Positions 57,141 to 64,000 of a DNA stretch of 64,000 nucleotides are shown here, piece after piece. Each line of letters opens with the position of its first letter. Position 1 is the first letter of the stretch. Where the stretch lies: assembly GCF_000245015.1 (NCBI RefSeq), contig NZ_JH600070.1:761594-825593 (forward strand), read 5' to 3'. The DNA comes from Beggiatoa alba B18LD (GTDB lineage: Bacteria; Pseudomonadota; Gammaproteobacteria; Beggiatoales; Beggiatoaceae). The notes under the pieces are model-generated. The model was not told the DNA's origin and did not search any database. It worked only from the letters and a program-made list of their open reading frames with translations. A program made the position numbers and the translations under genes.

Positions 57141-57402
57141 GGTTAATTTCACGATTCCGTAAGCTAAAACAAAGAAATGGGGTAGGATAACTGATGCGTG
57201 AATGAGTGAAAAGGGGAAGGTTATTGATTGTTTGTTGTCTCGCGCTATTTTTGTAGTGGGGGCGTTGGGGGCGTAAAGTAGTTATCTGATTCGTGAATAA
57301 AAATAAATGCCTTGTTTTCATTAATCTGAGTTGTATGATGTGATGATTAGCGAATTTACTTTTAAAAACTGGTTGTGTAATCGTGGTTAAGGATTTGAAA
57401 AA

Positions 57403-58065
57403 ATGAGTTTTTCTGTAGATTTAACTGCCGTAGAATGGTTATGGTTAGGACATATTCTGTTTGGGCTTATTTTAGTCCGTGCTTGTTGGCAAGCGGCGTG
57501 GTGGCATTTGTGGGATAACAAGGATATCCATGTTTTTTTTGGAACTTGTTTAATTGTCTGGATGCTTTGGTTAATGCGGGCTGGAATTACATCGGGTATG
57601 GAGTTTCATATCTTATTAGTCACAACCGTTACGTTAATGTTTGGTTGGCAATTTGCCGTTATTTGTACCAGCATTGCACAGATAGGCGTGACCTTAATGG
57701 GACAAGCGGAATGGGGGAGTTTTTCGCTGAATGTCCTTTGTAATGGTGTGATTCCTGCTTTAGTCACTTATGCCGTGTATTGGGTCGCTTACTATTTATT
57801 TCCTAAACATTTTTTTATCTACATTTATATCTGTGCTTTTGCTGGTGGCGCGTTATCGATGTTATTGAGTCGCCTAGCAGGCTTAAGTATTTTATTACTC
57901 AGCCAAACTTATACGATGGCTGAATTAGGTGAACAACCTTTATTTATCATTGTTATGTTATTTCCTGAAGCCTTTATTAATGGGGCGTTAGTGACGTTAT
58001 TAGTCGTTTTTCGTCCACAATGGATAGGCAGTTTTAATGACGATGTTTATTTACGCGGTAAATAG
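57403..58065 (+). CDS. CbiM-like energy-coupling permease
   Basis: A 220-residue membrane protein with about six spans. AGITSGMEFHILLVTTVTLMFGWQFAVI and LFPEAFINGALVTLLVVFRP match the CbiM/NikM family of nickel/cobalt energy-coupling transporters. It lacks the N-terminal His-Ile-Met motif at position 2 that binds metal in true CbiM, as do other short proteobacterial members. No ATPase or T-component genes are near. Metal transport is therefore uncertain, though nickel would fit the hydrogenase genes in the region. Confidence 0.78.
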   Translation: MSFSVDLTAVEWLWLGHILFGLILVRACWQAAWWHLWDNKDIHVFFGTCLIVWMLWLMRAGITSGMEFHILLVTTVTLMFGWQFAVICTSIAQIGVTLMGQAEWGSFSLNVLCNGVIPALVTYAVYWVAYYLFPKHFFIYIYICAFAGGALSMLLSRLAGLSILLLSQTYTMAELGEQPLFIIVMLFPEAFINGALVTLLVVFRPQWIGSFNDDVYLRGK

Positions 58066-58129
58066 TTAAGAAAACCGAATTTTTACCCTGTTTTAGGTTA
58101 ATAGCAAATACGCTTCAAAAGGATAAATC

Positions 58130-60385
58130 ATGTATCGATTGCTATGGGTTATATGCTTGACGGTAGGCATTTGGACAAATGGTTATGCCGTTGTTGAGGA
58201 CTGGTTAAAAAATGGTCAACAAGCCTATCAAACAGGTCAGTTTGAAGAGGCTGTACAACAATGGGAGTTAGCCTTATCTGCTTTATTACGTGATAAAGAC
58301 GATTCTTTAACCGCTATCGATACCGCGTTACAATTAAACTATGCTTATCAAGCACTAGGACTTTATCAGTCTGCGCAAGCAACATTACAAAAAGTATTTG
58401 ATTTAGCAAGACAACGTAATGATGCTGAACGTTATGCCCTTGTTTTAAATCAATTAGGAATGTTATTACTCGCAAATCATGAAACATCACAAGCAAGCGA
58501 GTTAGTGAATGAAAGCCTTAAATTAGCAAGACCTTTAAACAATCCCGCACTCCTTGCTCAATTATTAAACAATGCAGGCAATGTATTAGCCCTACAGCAA
58601 GAATATGCGCGAGCTTTAGAAACCTATCAAGAAAGTGCCGTTTTTGCAGAACGGAGTGGTGATAATCTATTGCTTATCAATATATTAAATAATCAAATTC
58701 AACTGTATATTGAACAAAAAAACAAAAATGATGCCAAAGTTCTTTTTGAAAAAGCTATCCAGATTAACAATAAACTCCCCAATAATTACGATAAAGCATT
58801 CAATTTCATTACACTAGGGCAACTTGCACAATCCAATGGTGATTTATTACCCGCTTATCAACATTACACAGAAGCCTTAAGCCTTGCGCAAAAATTAAAT
58901 AATAATCGTATCGCAGCCTATGCACAGGGCTATCTCGGCGAACTCTACGCCAAAGAAGCCCGCTATTCCGAAGCTGAACAATTATTTAATCGCGCCATTT
59001 TTCTCGCCCAAAAACAAAGCGCGCCCGATTTACTCTATTATTGGCAATGGCAAAAAGCCCGTTTATTCAGGGAACAAGGGCAAACGGAAGAAGCGATTGT
59101 GATTTATCAACAAGCGATTGAAACCGTTCAGCCTATTCGTGCCGTATTAAATAATGGATACCGTACCCCCAGCGAGGCAGCCCGCCAAAGTGTTCGACAA
59201 ATCTATTTTGAACTCGCCGATTTACTGCTGAAAAAAGCGGAAAGTACAACCGATACTAACGCACACAAAAACTATTTAACCCATGCCCGCGACACTGTGG
59301 AACGTTTAAAAGCAGCTGAATTACAAGATTATTTTCAAGACGACTGCGTCATTAACGCACAACAAACTGATATTACTAGCAATAAACCGCTCATTTCTCA
59401 CACCGCGATTTTATACCCCATTATTTTACCTGAACGTCTTGTCCTGCTTATCACACTACCTAACGACTTAAAACAAACCGTTGTTAATATTAATGAAATA
59501 CGTTTAACCCAAGAAGTAAACGATTTTCGAAACAATTTAGTTTCGCGGACTAATCGCCGTTTTTTTATTCAAGCGCAACAACTTTATGATTGGCTGATTC
59601 GTCCACTAGAAGCAGATTTACAAGCAAACTCGATTGATACCATTGTCGTTGTCCCTGATGGCATTTTACGCACCATCCCGCTTGCGCCACTATTTGATGG
59701 CAAACAATTCTTAATTGAACGTTACGCCCTTGCGACAACTCCAGGGATTAACCTCACAGACCCCAAACAAATTAATTGGCAAAGTCCCAACGTATTATTA
59801 AACGGCTTATCCAAAGGCGTACAAGACTTTTCTCCCCTGCCCAATGTTCCCGAAGAAATTAGTAAGTTAAGACAAACACTCAGCACTGACCAAGTGTTAC
59901 AAGATGATTCTTTCTTGCTGGGTTCACTCAGCGATAAACTAAAAACAACCCCTTATTCTGTCATACACATAGCCTCACATGGTCAATTTGATGCTGACCC
60001 TCAAAAAACCTTCTTACTCACCTTCGACGGAAAATTGACAATAGACCGTTTAGAACAACTCATGCGTTTAAGTCAATGGCGCAAAGAACCCGTTGAATTA
60101 TTGACATTAAGTGCTTGTCAAACGGCTGTTGGTGATGACCGTGCTGCTTTAGGGTTAGCAGGGATTGCGATTAAAGCGGGGGCAAGAAGCGCGTTAGCCA
60201 GTTTATGGTTTGTGGACGACCGCGCAACGGCGGATTTAATGGTGACGTTCTACCAACAATTACAACAAGGGCATCTCTCTCGTGCAAAAGCCTTACAATA
60301 CGCCCAAGTTCAGCTTTTAAAGCAAGTTGCTTCACAACATCCTGCTTACTGGGCAGCATTTTTATTAATTGGTAGTTGGTTATAA
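58130..60385 (+). CDS. Exported TPR-CHAT domain cysteine protease-like protein
   Basis: A 751-residue protein. The signal peptide-like N-terminus (LLWVICLTVGIWTNGYA) is followed by about eight tetratricopeptide repeats (residues 25-330: GQQAYQTGQFEEAVQQWE, YLGELYAKEARYSEAEQLFN) and a C-terminal CHAT domain (about 430-751). The caspase-like dyad is His617 in VIHIASHGQFD and Cys663 in LTLSACQTAVG. CHAT proteins include separases, gasdermin proteases and the Csx29 protein of type III-E CRISPR; export of this one points to a surface or secretion-related role. It follows the CbiM-like gene by 64 bases. Confidence 0.88.
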   Translation: MYRLLWVICLTVGIWTNGYAVVEDWLKNGQQAYQTGQFEEAVQQWELALSALLRDKDDSLTAIDTALQLNYAYQALGLYQSAQATLQKVFDLARQRNDAERYALVLNQLGMLLLANHETSQASELVNESLKLARPLNNPALLAQLLNNAGNVLALQQEYARALETYQESAVFAERSGDNLLLINILNNQIQLYIEQKNKNDAKVLFEKAIQINNKLPNNYDKAFNFITLGQLAQSNGDLLPAYQHYTEALSLAQKLNNNRIAAYAQGYLGELYAKEARYSEAEQLFNRAIFLAQKQSAPDLLYYWQWQKARLFREQGQTEEAIVIYQQAIETVQPIRAVLNNGYRTPSEAARQSVRQIYFELADLLLKKAESTTDTNAHKNYLTHARDTVERLKAAELQDYFQDDCVINAQQTDITSNKPLISHTAILYPIILPERLVLLITLPNDLKQTVVNINEIRLTQEVNDFRNNLVSRTNRRFFIQAQQLYDWLIRPLEADLQANSIDTIVVVPDGILRTIPLAPLFDGKQFLIERYALATTPGINLTDPKQINWQSPNVLLNGLSKGVQDFSPLPNVPEEISKLRQTLSTDQVLQDDSFLLGSLSDKLKTTPYSVIHIASHGQFDADPQKTFLLTFDGKLTIDRLEQLMRLSQWRKEPVELLTLSACQTAVGDDRAALGLAGIAIKAGARSALASLWFVDDRATADLMVTFYQQLQQGHLSRAKALQYAQVQLLKQVASQHPAYWAAFLLIGSWL

Positions 60386-60389
60386 CTTA

Positions 60390-60598
60390 AGTTGAATTTT
60401 GCGAGTTTTATAAAATAAAACAGAGACCTGCTAGGTTTTGAAAACCTAGCAGGTCTTTTTTTGTCTGAATCAGAATTCACAGAATTAGCAGAATTAAAAA
60501 CATAATTTTTTATTCTTTTAATTTTCTTGTCTTTTTAATTCTGAAAATTCTGATTCAGACAAGCTATTGTTTTTTTAACAGAAACTCGCGAACTCAGG
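60390..60598. repeat. R2 repeat between CHAT gene and hypD
   Basis: Left end degenerate (TTGAATTTTGCGAG), right end CTCGCGAACTCAGG. Contains the hairpin AGACCTGCTAGG/CCTAGCAGGTCT (60424-60456) with seven Ts, which can terminate the CHAT gene, and the GTCTGAATCAG/CTGATTCAGAC palindrome (60463-60560). Confidence 0.85.
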
Positions 60599-60642
60599 TT
60601 AATTAAATGGCTCGCTTCTTTTTAAATATTTCAAATGGGTTC

Positions 60643-60719
60643 TATAGCAAACGTATTATAAAACGACATGGAGGACTGCCAGTCCTAGATTTAAATCACT
60701 TTATGGTACGGTTACTATA
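60643..60719. repeat. Solo R1 repeat
   Basis: A 77-bp copy with ends TATAGCAAACG and CGGTTACTATA and the central AGGACTGCCAGTCCT palindrome. No Rpn gene adjoins it. Flanks (GGTTC-TA and TA-CTTC) are consistent with a TA target. Confidence 0.85.
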
Positions 60720-60752
60720 CTTCTTTGGCACTACCATTTAAAAAACAAAAAA

Positions 60753-60776
60753 CTGTTAAGTCTTAAGACCTAACAG
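60753..60776 (-). terminator. Terminator of hypD
   Basis: CTGTTAAGTC pairs with GACCTAACAG (one mismatch) with a 4-base loop. On the minus strand it is followed by a U-rich run (from AAAAAACAAAAAA). It lies 37 bases after the hypD stop. Confidence 0.75.
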
Positions 60777-60812
60777 GGTTGTTTTGGTAAAGCAATGTTT
60801 TGATTAAAAAAG

Positions 60813-61895
60813 CTAATGTGTGCGTACCCCGCCAGACCACCAAATGCGACAAGCTCCTTCATCTGAAACCATACAGGGTCCTATCGGGTTTCTTGGCGTG
60901 CAAGCAGTGCTGTATAAACGGCATTGATTCGGATAAATTTTTCCTAAAACAACGCTCGCACAATCACAGCCTGCGGGCATTTCTCCCGCGCGTCGACGGG
61001 ATTCACTCGCATAGTCAGGAAAATGATAACGGGCATCATGTGTTGATTCTTTCAGCGCGAAGCCTGAGCGGGGAATAATGCCGATTCCGCGCCAATTTGC
61101 ATCAATAATATTTAATTTTTCATTTAGATAGATTTTTGCTGTCGTATTGCCTTGTGCGGTAACTAATTGCGGATAACAGTTGTCTAAGAAGTAATTTTTA
61201 TCTAAATATTGGCGTATCGTTGAGTAAAAACCTGCGAGCAAACTTTCAGGTGTAAAGCCTGCCACCGCACAAGGGAGTTGATGTTCAGTGACAACAAACG
61301 TCCATTCATTCGCCCCCATCACTGTTGCAACATGTCCTGGTGCGACGAGAGCTTGAAACGTGGCTTGTCCTGTTTCTAGTAGCATGGCAACTGCGGGATA
61401 AGTCAAACGCCCAGACAGTAGAAAATAGAGATTATCGGGAACGCCTTGCGCCAGTAGTGCCGCAACGGGGGCAATGGTTGTTTCAAAACCCGCGACGAAA
61501 AAAATAACTGCTTGTTTAGGATTTTGTTCCGCAATCTGTAGGGCTTCCATGGGGGAGGCAATGGGACGAATATCACCGCCTAGGGCTTTGGCTTGTTCTA
61601 AAGACCGCGCTTCTTGTTTGCTGACATTGACTGGAACGCGCAACATATCGCCAAAGGCGAGCAGAATGACTTTGTCTTGTAGCGCGAGCTGGATGGCGGC
61701 ATAAATATCTTCTTCAGGACAGATGCAGACAGGACAACCTGGTCCGGGAATTAATTCTATTTGGGGCGGTAATGCCCCGCGAATGCCTGCGGTCGTGATA
61801 GCACGCTCATGTCCGCCACAGACATTCATAATTTTGAGTGGGCTTGTTAATGGTAACGCACGGATTTTTTCTAACCATTCTTGGGCGGTGTGCAT
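60813..61895 (-). CDS. hypD: Hydrogenase cyanide-ligand assembly protein HypD
   Basis: A 360-residue iron-sulfur protein that, with HypC, builds the Fe(CN)2CO group of [NiFe]-hydrogenases. MNVCGGHERAITTAGIRG, GPGCPVCICPEEDI and the C-terminal AGCDCASVVLGKI...CRLYSTACTPRNPIGPCMVSDEGAC hold the conserved cysteines. The start MHTAQEW at 61895 matches family length; the longer frame overlaps pdxJ. hypC and hypE are not beside it. Together with the maturation protease at 25086 it shows the cell makes a [NiFe]-hydrogenase. Confidence 0.95.
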   Translation of the reverse strand: MHTAQEWLEKIRALPLTSPLKIMNVCGGHERAITTAGIRGALPPQIELIPGPGCPVCICPEEDIYAAIQLALQDKVILLAFGDMLRVPVNVSKQEARSLEQAKALGGDIRPIASPMEALQIAEQNPKQAVIFFVAGFETTIAPVAALLAQGVPDNLYFLLSGRLTYPAVAMLLETGQATFQALVAPGHVATVMGANEWTFVVTEHQLPCAVAGFTPESLLAGFYSTIRQYLDKNYFLDNCYPQLVTAQGNTTAKIYLNEKLNIIDANWRGIGIIPRSGFALKESTHDARYHFPDYASESRRRAGEMPAGCDCASVVLGKIYPNQCRLYSTACTPRNPIGPCMVSDEGACRIWWSGGVRTH

Positions 61896-61939
61896 GGGCG
61901 TGTCTCTTTTGGGTAAAACAGAATCAGAAATGAGTTTAC

Positions 61940-62701
61940 TTAACAACGGTTACGAGCTTCTACCATTAAGCGTTTCATTTCGCGTACCGCTTCGGCAAGC
62001 CCTGAAAATAAGGCGCGGGCAACAATGGCATGTCCAATATTGAGTTCTCTTAAATCGGGAATTGCGGCAATGGTTTGTACATTGTGATAATGCAATCCAT
62101 GCCCCGCATTGACTTGTAAGCCTAATTTAACCGCGTGTTCTGTTGCAACTTGAATCCGTTTTAATTCGTTCATGCGTTGTTCGGTGGTGAATGCATCAGC
62201 ATAAGTGCCTGTATGTAATTCAATCACGGGTGCGCCGACGGTTGCCGCTGCTTCAATTTGGGCTAAATCAGGGTCTATAAATAAAGATACTTTGCTACCT
62301 GCTTTCTGCAATCGTTGACAGGCTTCTGCAACAATTTGTTTTTGCCCGCAAACATCTAAGCCTCCCTCTGTTGTCAGTTCGCTACGTTTTTCAGGTACTA
62401 AGCAGACATCTTTCGGGCGAATTTGTTCAGCAAAAGCGAGCATATCTGCGGTGATTGCCATTTCTAAATTGATATGGGTCGTCGTGACTTCTTTAAGAAT
62501 TAAAACATCGCGTTCTTTAATATGACGACGGTCTTCACGTAGATGGAGAGTGATAAAATCCGCGCCAGCTTGTTCTGCAATTAAAGCGGCTTGAATTGGG
62601 TCGGGGTAAATCGTGCCCCGTGCTTGGCGTAGGGTAGCAACGTGGTCAATATTGACCCCTAAATAAATTGGTTGCGAAGTAGGGAGTGCAGCAGCGTTCA
62701 T
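61940..62701 (-). CDS. pdxJ: Pyridoxine 5'-phosphate synthase
   Basis: A 253-residue TIM-barrel enzyme making pyridoxine 5'-phosphate from deoxyxylulose phosphate and 3-amino-2-oxopropyl phosphate. [34 protein letters not shown] and [12 protein letters not shown] with [12 protein letters not shown] are family signatures; catalytic Glu in [11 protein letters not shown]. Normal length. It precedes hypD by 44 bases on the same strand, so they may share a transcript although functionally unrelated. Confidence 0.97.
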   Translation of the reverse strand: MNAAALPTSQPIYLGVNIDHVATLRQARGTIYPDPIQAALIAEQAGADFITLHLREDRRHIKERDVLILKEVTTTHINLEMAITADMLAFAEQIRPKDVCLVPEKRSELTTEGGLDVCGQKQIVAEACQRLQKAGSKVSLFIDPDLAQIEAAATVGAPVIELHTGTYADAFTTEQRMNELKRIQVATEHAVKLGLQVNAGHGLHYHNVQTIAAIPDLRELNIGHAIVARALFSGLAEAVREMKRLMVEARNRC

Positions 62702-62812
62702 AACACCTGATTTCCAATCAAACTAAAAGATGAAACGGGGTATTTTAGCAGGTGTTTAACGGGCTTGGGGGAGAAAAGCGCGAAAAATTAAAAGACGGAT
62801 TTTAGGAGGGAA

Positions 62813-62840
62813 TTGAGAGACACAATAGCGCGTCTCTCAA
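62813..62840 (-). terminator. Hairpin after tolC-like gene
   Basis: A perfect 9-bp stem TTGAGAGAC (62813-62821)/GTCTCTCAA (62832-62840) with a 10-base loop, just beyond the stop of the minus-strand outer-membrane gene. No U run follows, so it may stabilise mRNA rather than terminate. Confidence 0.55.
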
Positions 62841-62848
62841 TAATTTAG

Positions 62849-64000
62849 TTACTTTTTAGCTGATTTCTTACTGGTTTCTTTACCCGTTTTTTCGTCGGTT
62901 TTTTCCGTAGCAACAGGCTGTTCTGTTTTTGCGGGAACCGTGAGCCATTCATTAATGGCAACGAGGTCTTCTAAGCGCAGTAAACCCGCAGATTGTTTTA
63001 AGGTTACAGTGCTTAAAACATATTGATAACGGGCTTGTGAATAATTACGTTGTGCGTCTAATAAATCACGGCGTGCATTGAGAACGTCAACAGAGGTCCG
63101 TGTTCCTACATCAAATCCTGTTTCGATGGCTTCTAACGCAGTTAATGCGGATTCTACCGCTTGACGGCTAGCTTTAACGCGACTAATGCCTGATAAAACA
63201 TTAAGATAATTCGTATGGGTTTGATTTTGAATAGAGCGGCGGGTTTGTTCTAAACGGTCAAGTTCTTGGACATAGCGTTGTTGTGCCTCACGAATTTTGG
63301 AGCGAATCGCACCACCTTCGTAAAGGGAATAACTGAGTGAAACGCCAACAGAGTTGCTGGTGCTCATGCTGAAATTGGACTCATCACCACGAATAATATC
63401 GCTGTAGCCATGTCGTGCGGTTAAATCAACGGTGGGCAAATTGCCTGCGCGTTGCCGTTCAACTTCTTGGCGAGCGTTTTCAATCGCTGCCAGTTGGGCG
63501 ATGATTTGGGGATTTTGTTCTAAAGCGGTTTTTGTCCACGCATCAATATCTTGGGGGTCTGGCGGTAATAATGGCGTGTCAGATTTAAGTGTCGCTAAGA
63601 GTTTATGATAACTCCCTGTGATTTCGCGCAATGTTTCGTAAGACTGGTCGACTGTATTTTGAGCAGTGATTTCGTCCGCAACGGCTTGGTCAAAACCAGA
63701 TTGGGCTTCTTTCACGTCTGTAATCGCAATTAAACCGACATCAAAGCGTTGTTGAGTTTGGTCTAATTGACGGCGGAATGCTTCACGCGCACCACGGGTA
63801 AAACGTAAATTATCTTCAGCATTCAAAATGTTAAAATAAGCAGAAGCAAGGCGTTGAATTAACGCTTGTTGTTGGCTGGCATAGGTTGCTTCAGCTACTT
63901 TAACCCCTGTATCTGCTTGTTCTAATAAAATTTGTCTATCACGACGATAAAGGGGATAACTGAGTGATACGGAATAGCCTGCGGAGGTGTTTTCTGTATC
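62849..64000 (-). CDS. tolC: TolC-family outer membrane channel, 5' end outside window
   Basis: 384 residues are visible; the frame stays open to the window edge. The visible N-terminal part (GYSVSLSYPLYRRDRQILLEQAD) and ALIQRLASAYFNILNAEDNLRF, then RQLDQTQQRFDVGLIAITDVKEAQ and the repeat-related LEAIETGFDVGTRTSVDVLNARRDL are the two structural repeats of TolC: alpha-barrel helices and beta strands. C-terminal tail Lys/Thr-rich (TEKTDEKTGKETSKKSAKK). It would serve type I secretion or efflux. No membrane-fusion or transporter gene is visible on this side. Confidence 0.93.
   Translation of the reverse strand, partial: DTENTSAGYSVSLSYPLYRRDRQILLEQADTGVKVAEATYASQQQALIQRLASAYFNILNAEDNLRFTRGAREAFRRQLDQTQQRFDVGLIAITDVKEAQSGFDQAVADEITAQNTVDQSYETLREITGSYHKLLATLKSDTPLLPPDPQDIDAWTKTALEQNPQIIAQLAAIENARQEVERQRAGNLPTVDLTARHGYSDIIRGDESNFSMSTSNSVGVSLSYSLYEGGAIRSKIREAQQRYVQELDRLEQTRRSIQNQTHTNYLNVLSGISRVKASRQAVESALTALEAIETGFDVGTRTSVDVLNARRDLLDAQRNYSQARYQYVLSTVTLKQSAGLLRLEDLVAINEWLTVPAKTEQPVATEKTDEKTGKETSKKSAKK

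Noticed and set aside
57330-57400. NikR-like site (GTATGA) upstream of the CbiM-like gene
   Set aside because: Only one half site is seen; the matching TCATAC at the needed spacing is absent.
57141-57402. Leader peptide or T-box upstream of leuS
   Set aside because: No Leu-rich frame, no T-box sequence and no terminator-like stem was found; T-boxes are also not expected in gammaproteobacteria.

Overview
The window is chromosomal DNA of a low-GC gammaproteobacterium. The mix of housekeeping proteins, a CbbX-type Rubisco activase, [NiFe]-hydrogenase accessory genes, many PAS/GAF/hybrid kinases, Rpn-type nuclease genes and abundant short dispersed repeats resembles Beggiatoa or a close relative (Thiotrichales/Beggiatoales). 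This assignment is inferred from protein character; no marker gene such as 16S rRNA is present.

Layout. 1-2146: two overlapping family-2 glycosyltransferases (the first runs off the left edge). 2683-7852: a periplasmic binding lipoprotein coupled to a sensor kinase, then a divergent AraC regulator/MFS transporter pair. 7953-8207: a tRNA-Ala(CGC)/tRNA-Arg(CCT) unit with a good promoter. 8337-9704: a DUF2939/DUF4189-like membrane protein. 9705-11177: a mobile cluster with an Rpn nuclease gene and nested repeats. 11256-14975: purKE, then leuA preceded by a previously unlisted leucine-rich leader peptide, promoter and attenuator. 15061-23405: a single-chain type IIG restriction-modification enzyme, metH and a class-3 lipase. 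23648-25721: hydrogenase maturation protease plus an NtrC-type regulator. 25827-29018: a secreted Ig-like protein, a zinc-binding protein under a probable Zur operator, repeats and a small DMT transporter. 29142-34270: a large phytochrome-like hybrid kinase, a tautomerase-fold protein and cbbX. 34610-40837: dsbA, ugd, a CapD/WbpM-like dehydratase, an AMMECR1/MEMO pair and a GNAT enzyme. 41242-46630: a receiver-kinase, adk, membrane protein, SAM hydrolase-like protein and a tightly coupled small PD-(D/E)XK-like protein/ABC-type ATPase pair. 46662-53161: tamA, an orphan hyfE and recB. 53157-54520: a second Rpn unit inserted inside another repeat. 54561-64000: leuS, a CbiM-like permease, a secreted TPR-CHAT protease, hypD, pdxJ and a TolC-family protein running off the right edge.

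Two repeat families explain most gene-free DNA. R1 is a 77-bp element with TATAGTAAACG-type inverted ends; it flanks both Rpn genes as direct repeats and also occurs alone. R2 is about 210-240 bp, has inverted ends related to CCTGAGTTCGGCGAG, carries a strong hairpin terminator (AGACCTGCTAGG/CCTAGCAGGTCT) and a second palindrome (GTCTGAATCAG/CTGATTCAGAC), and lies at gene 3' ends. Each is found inserted in the other, so the empty sites and target duplications can be read directly.

The observations most worth following are the leucine attenuator, the R1/R2/Rpn system, the nuclease-like/ATPase pair at 44870-46630, and several proteins whose family-defining active-site residues are replaced (tautomerase Pro1, SAM hydrolase HGRD, NtrC GAFTGA, phytochrome Cys).
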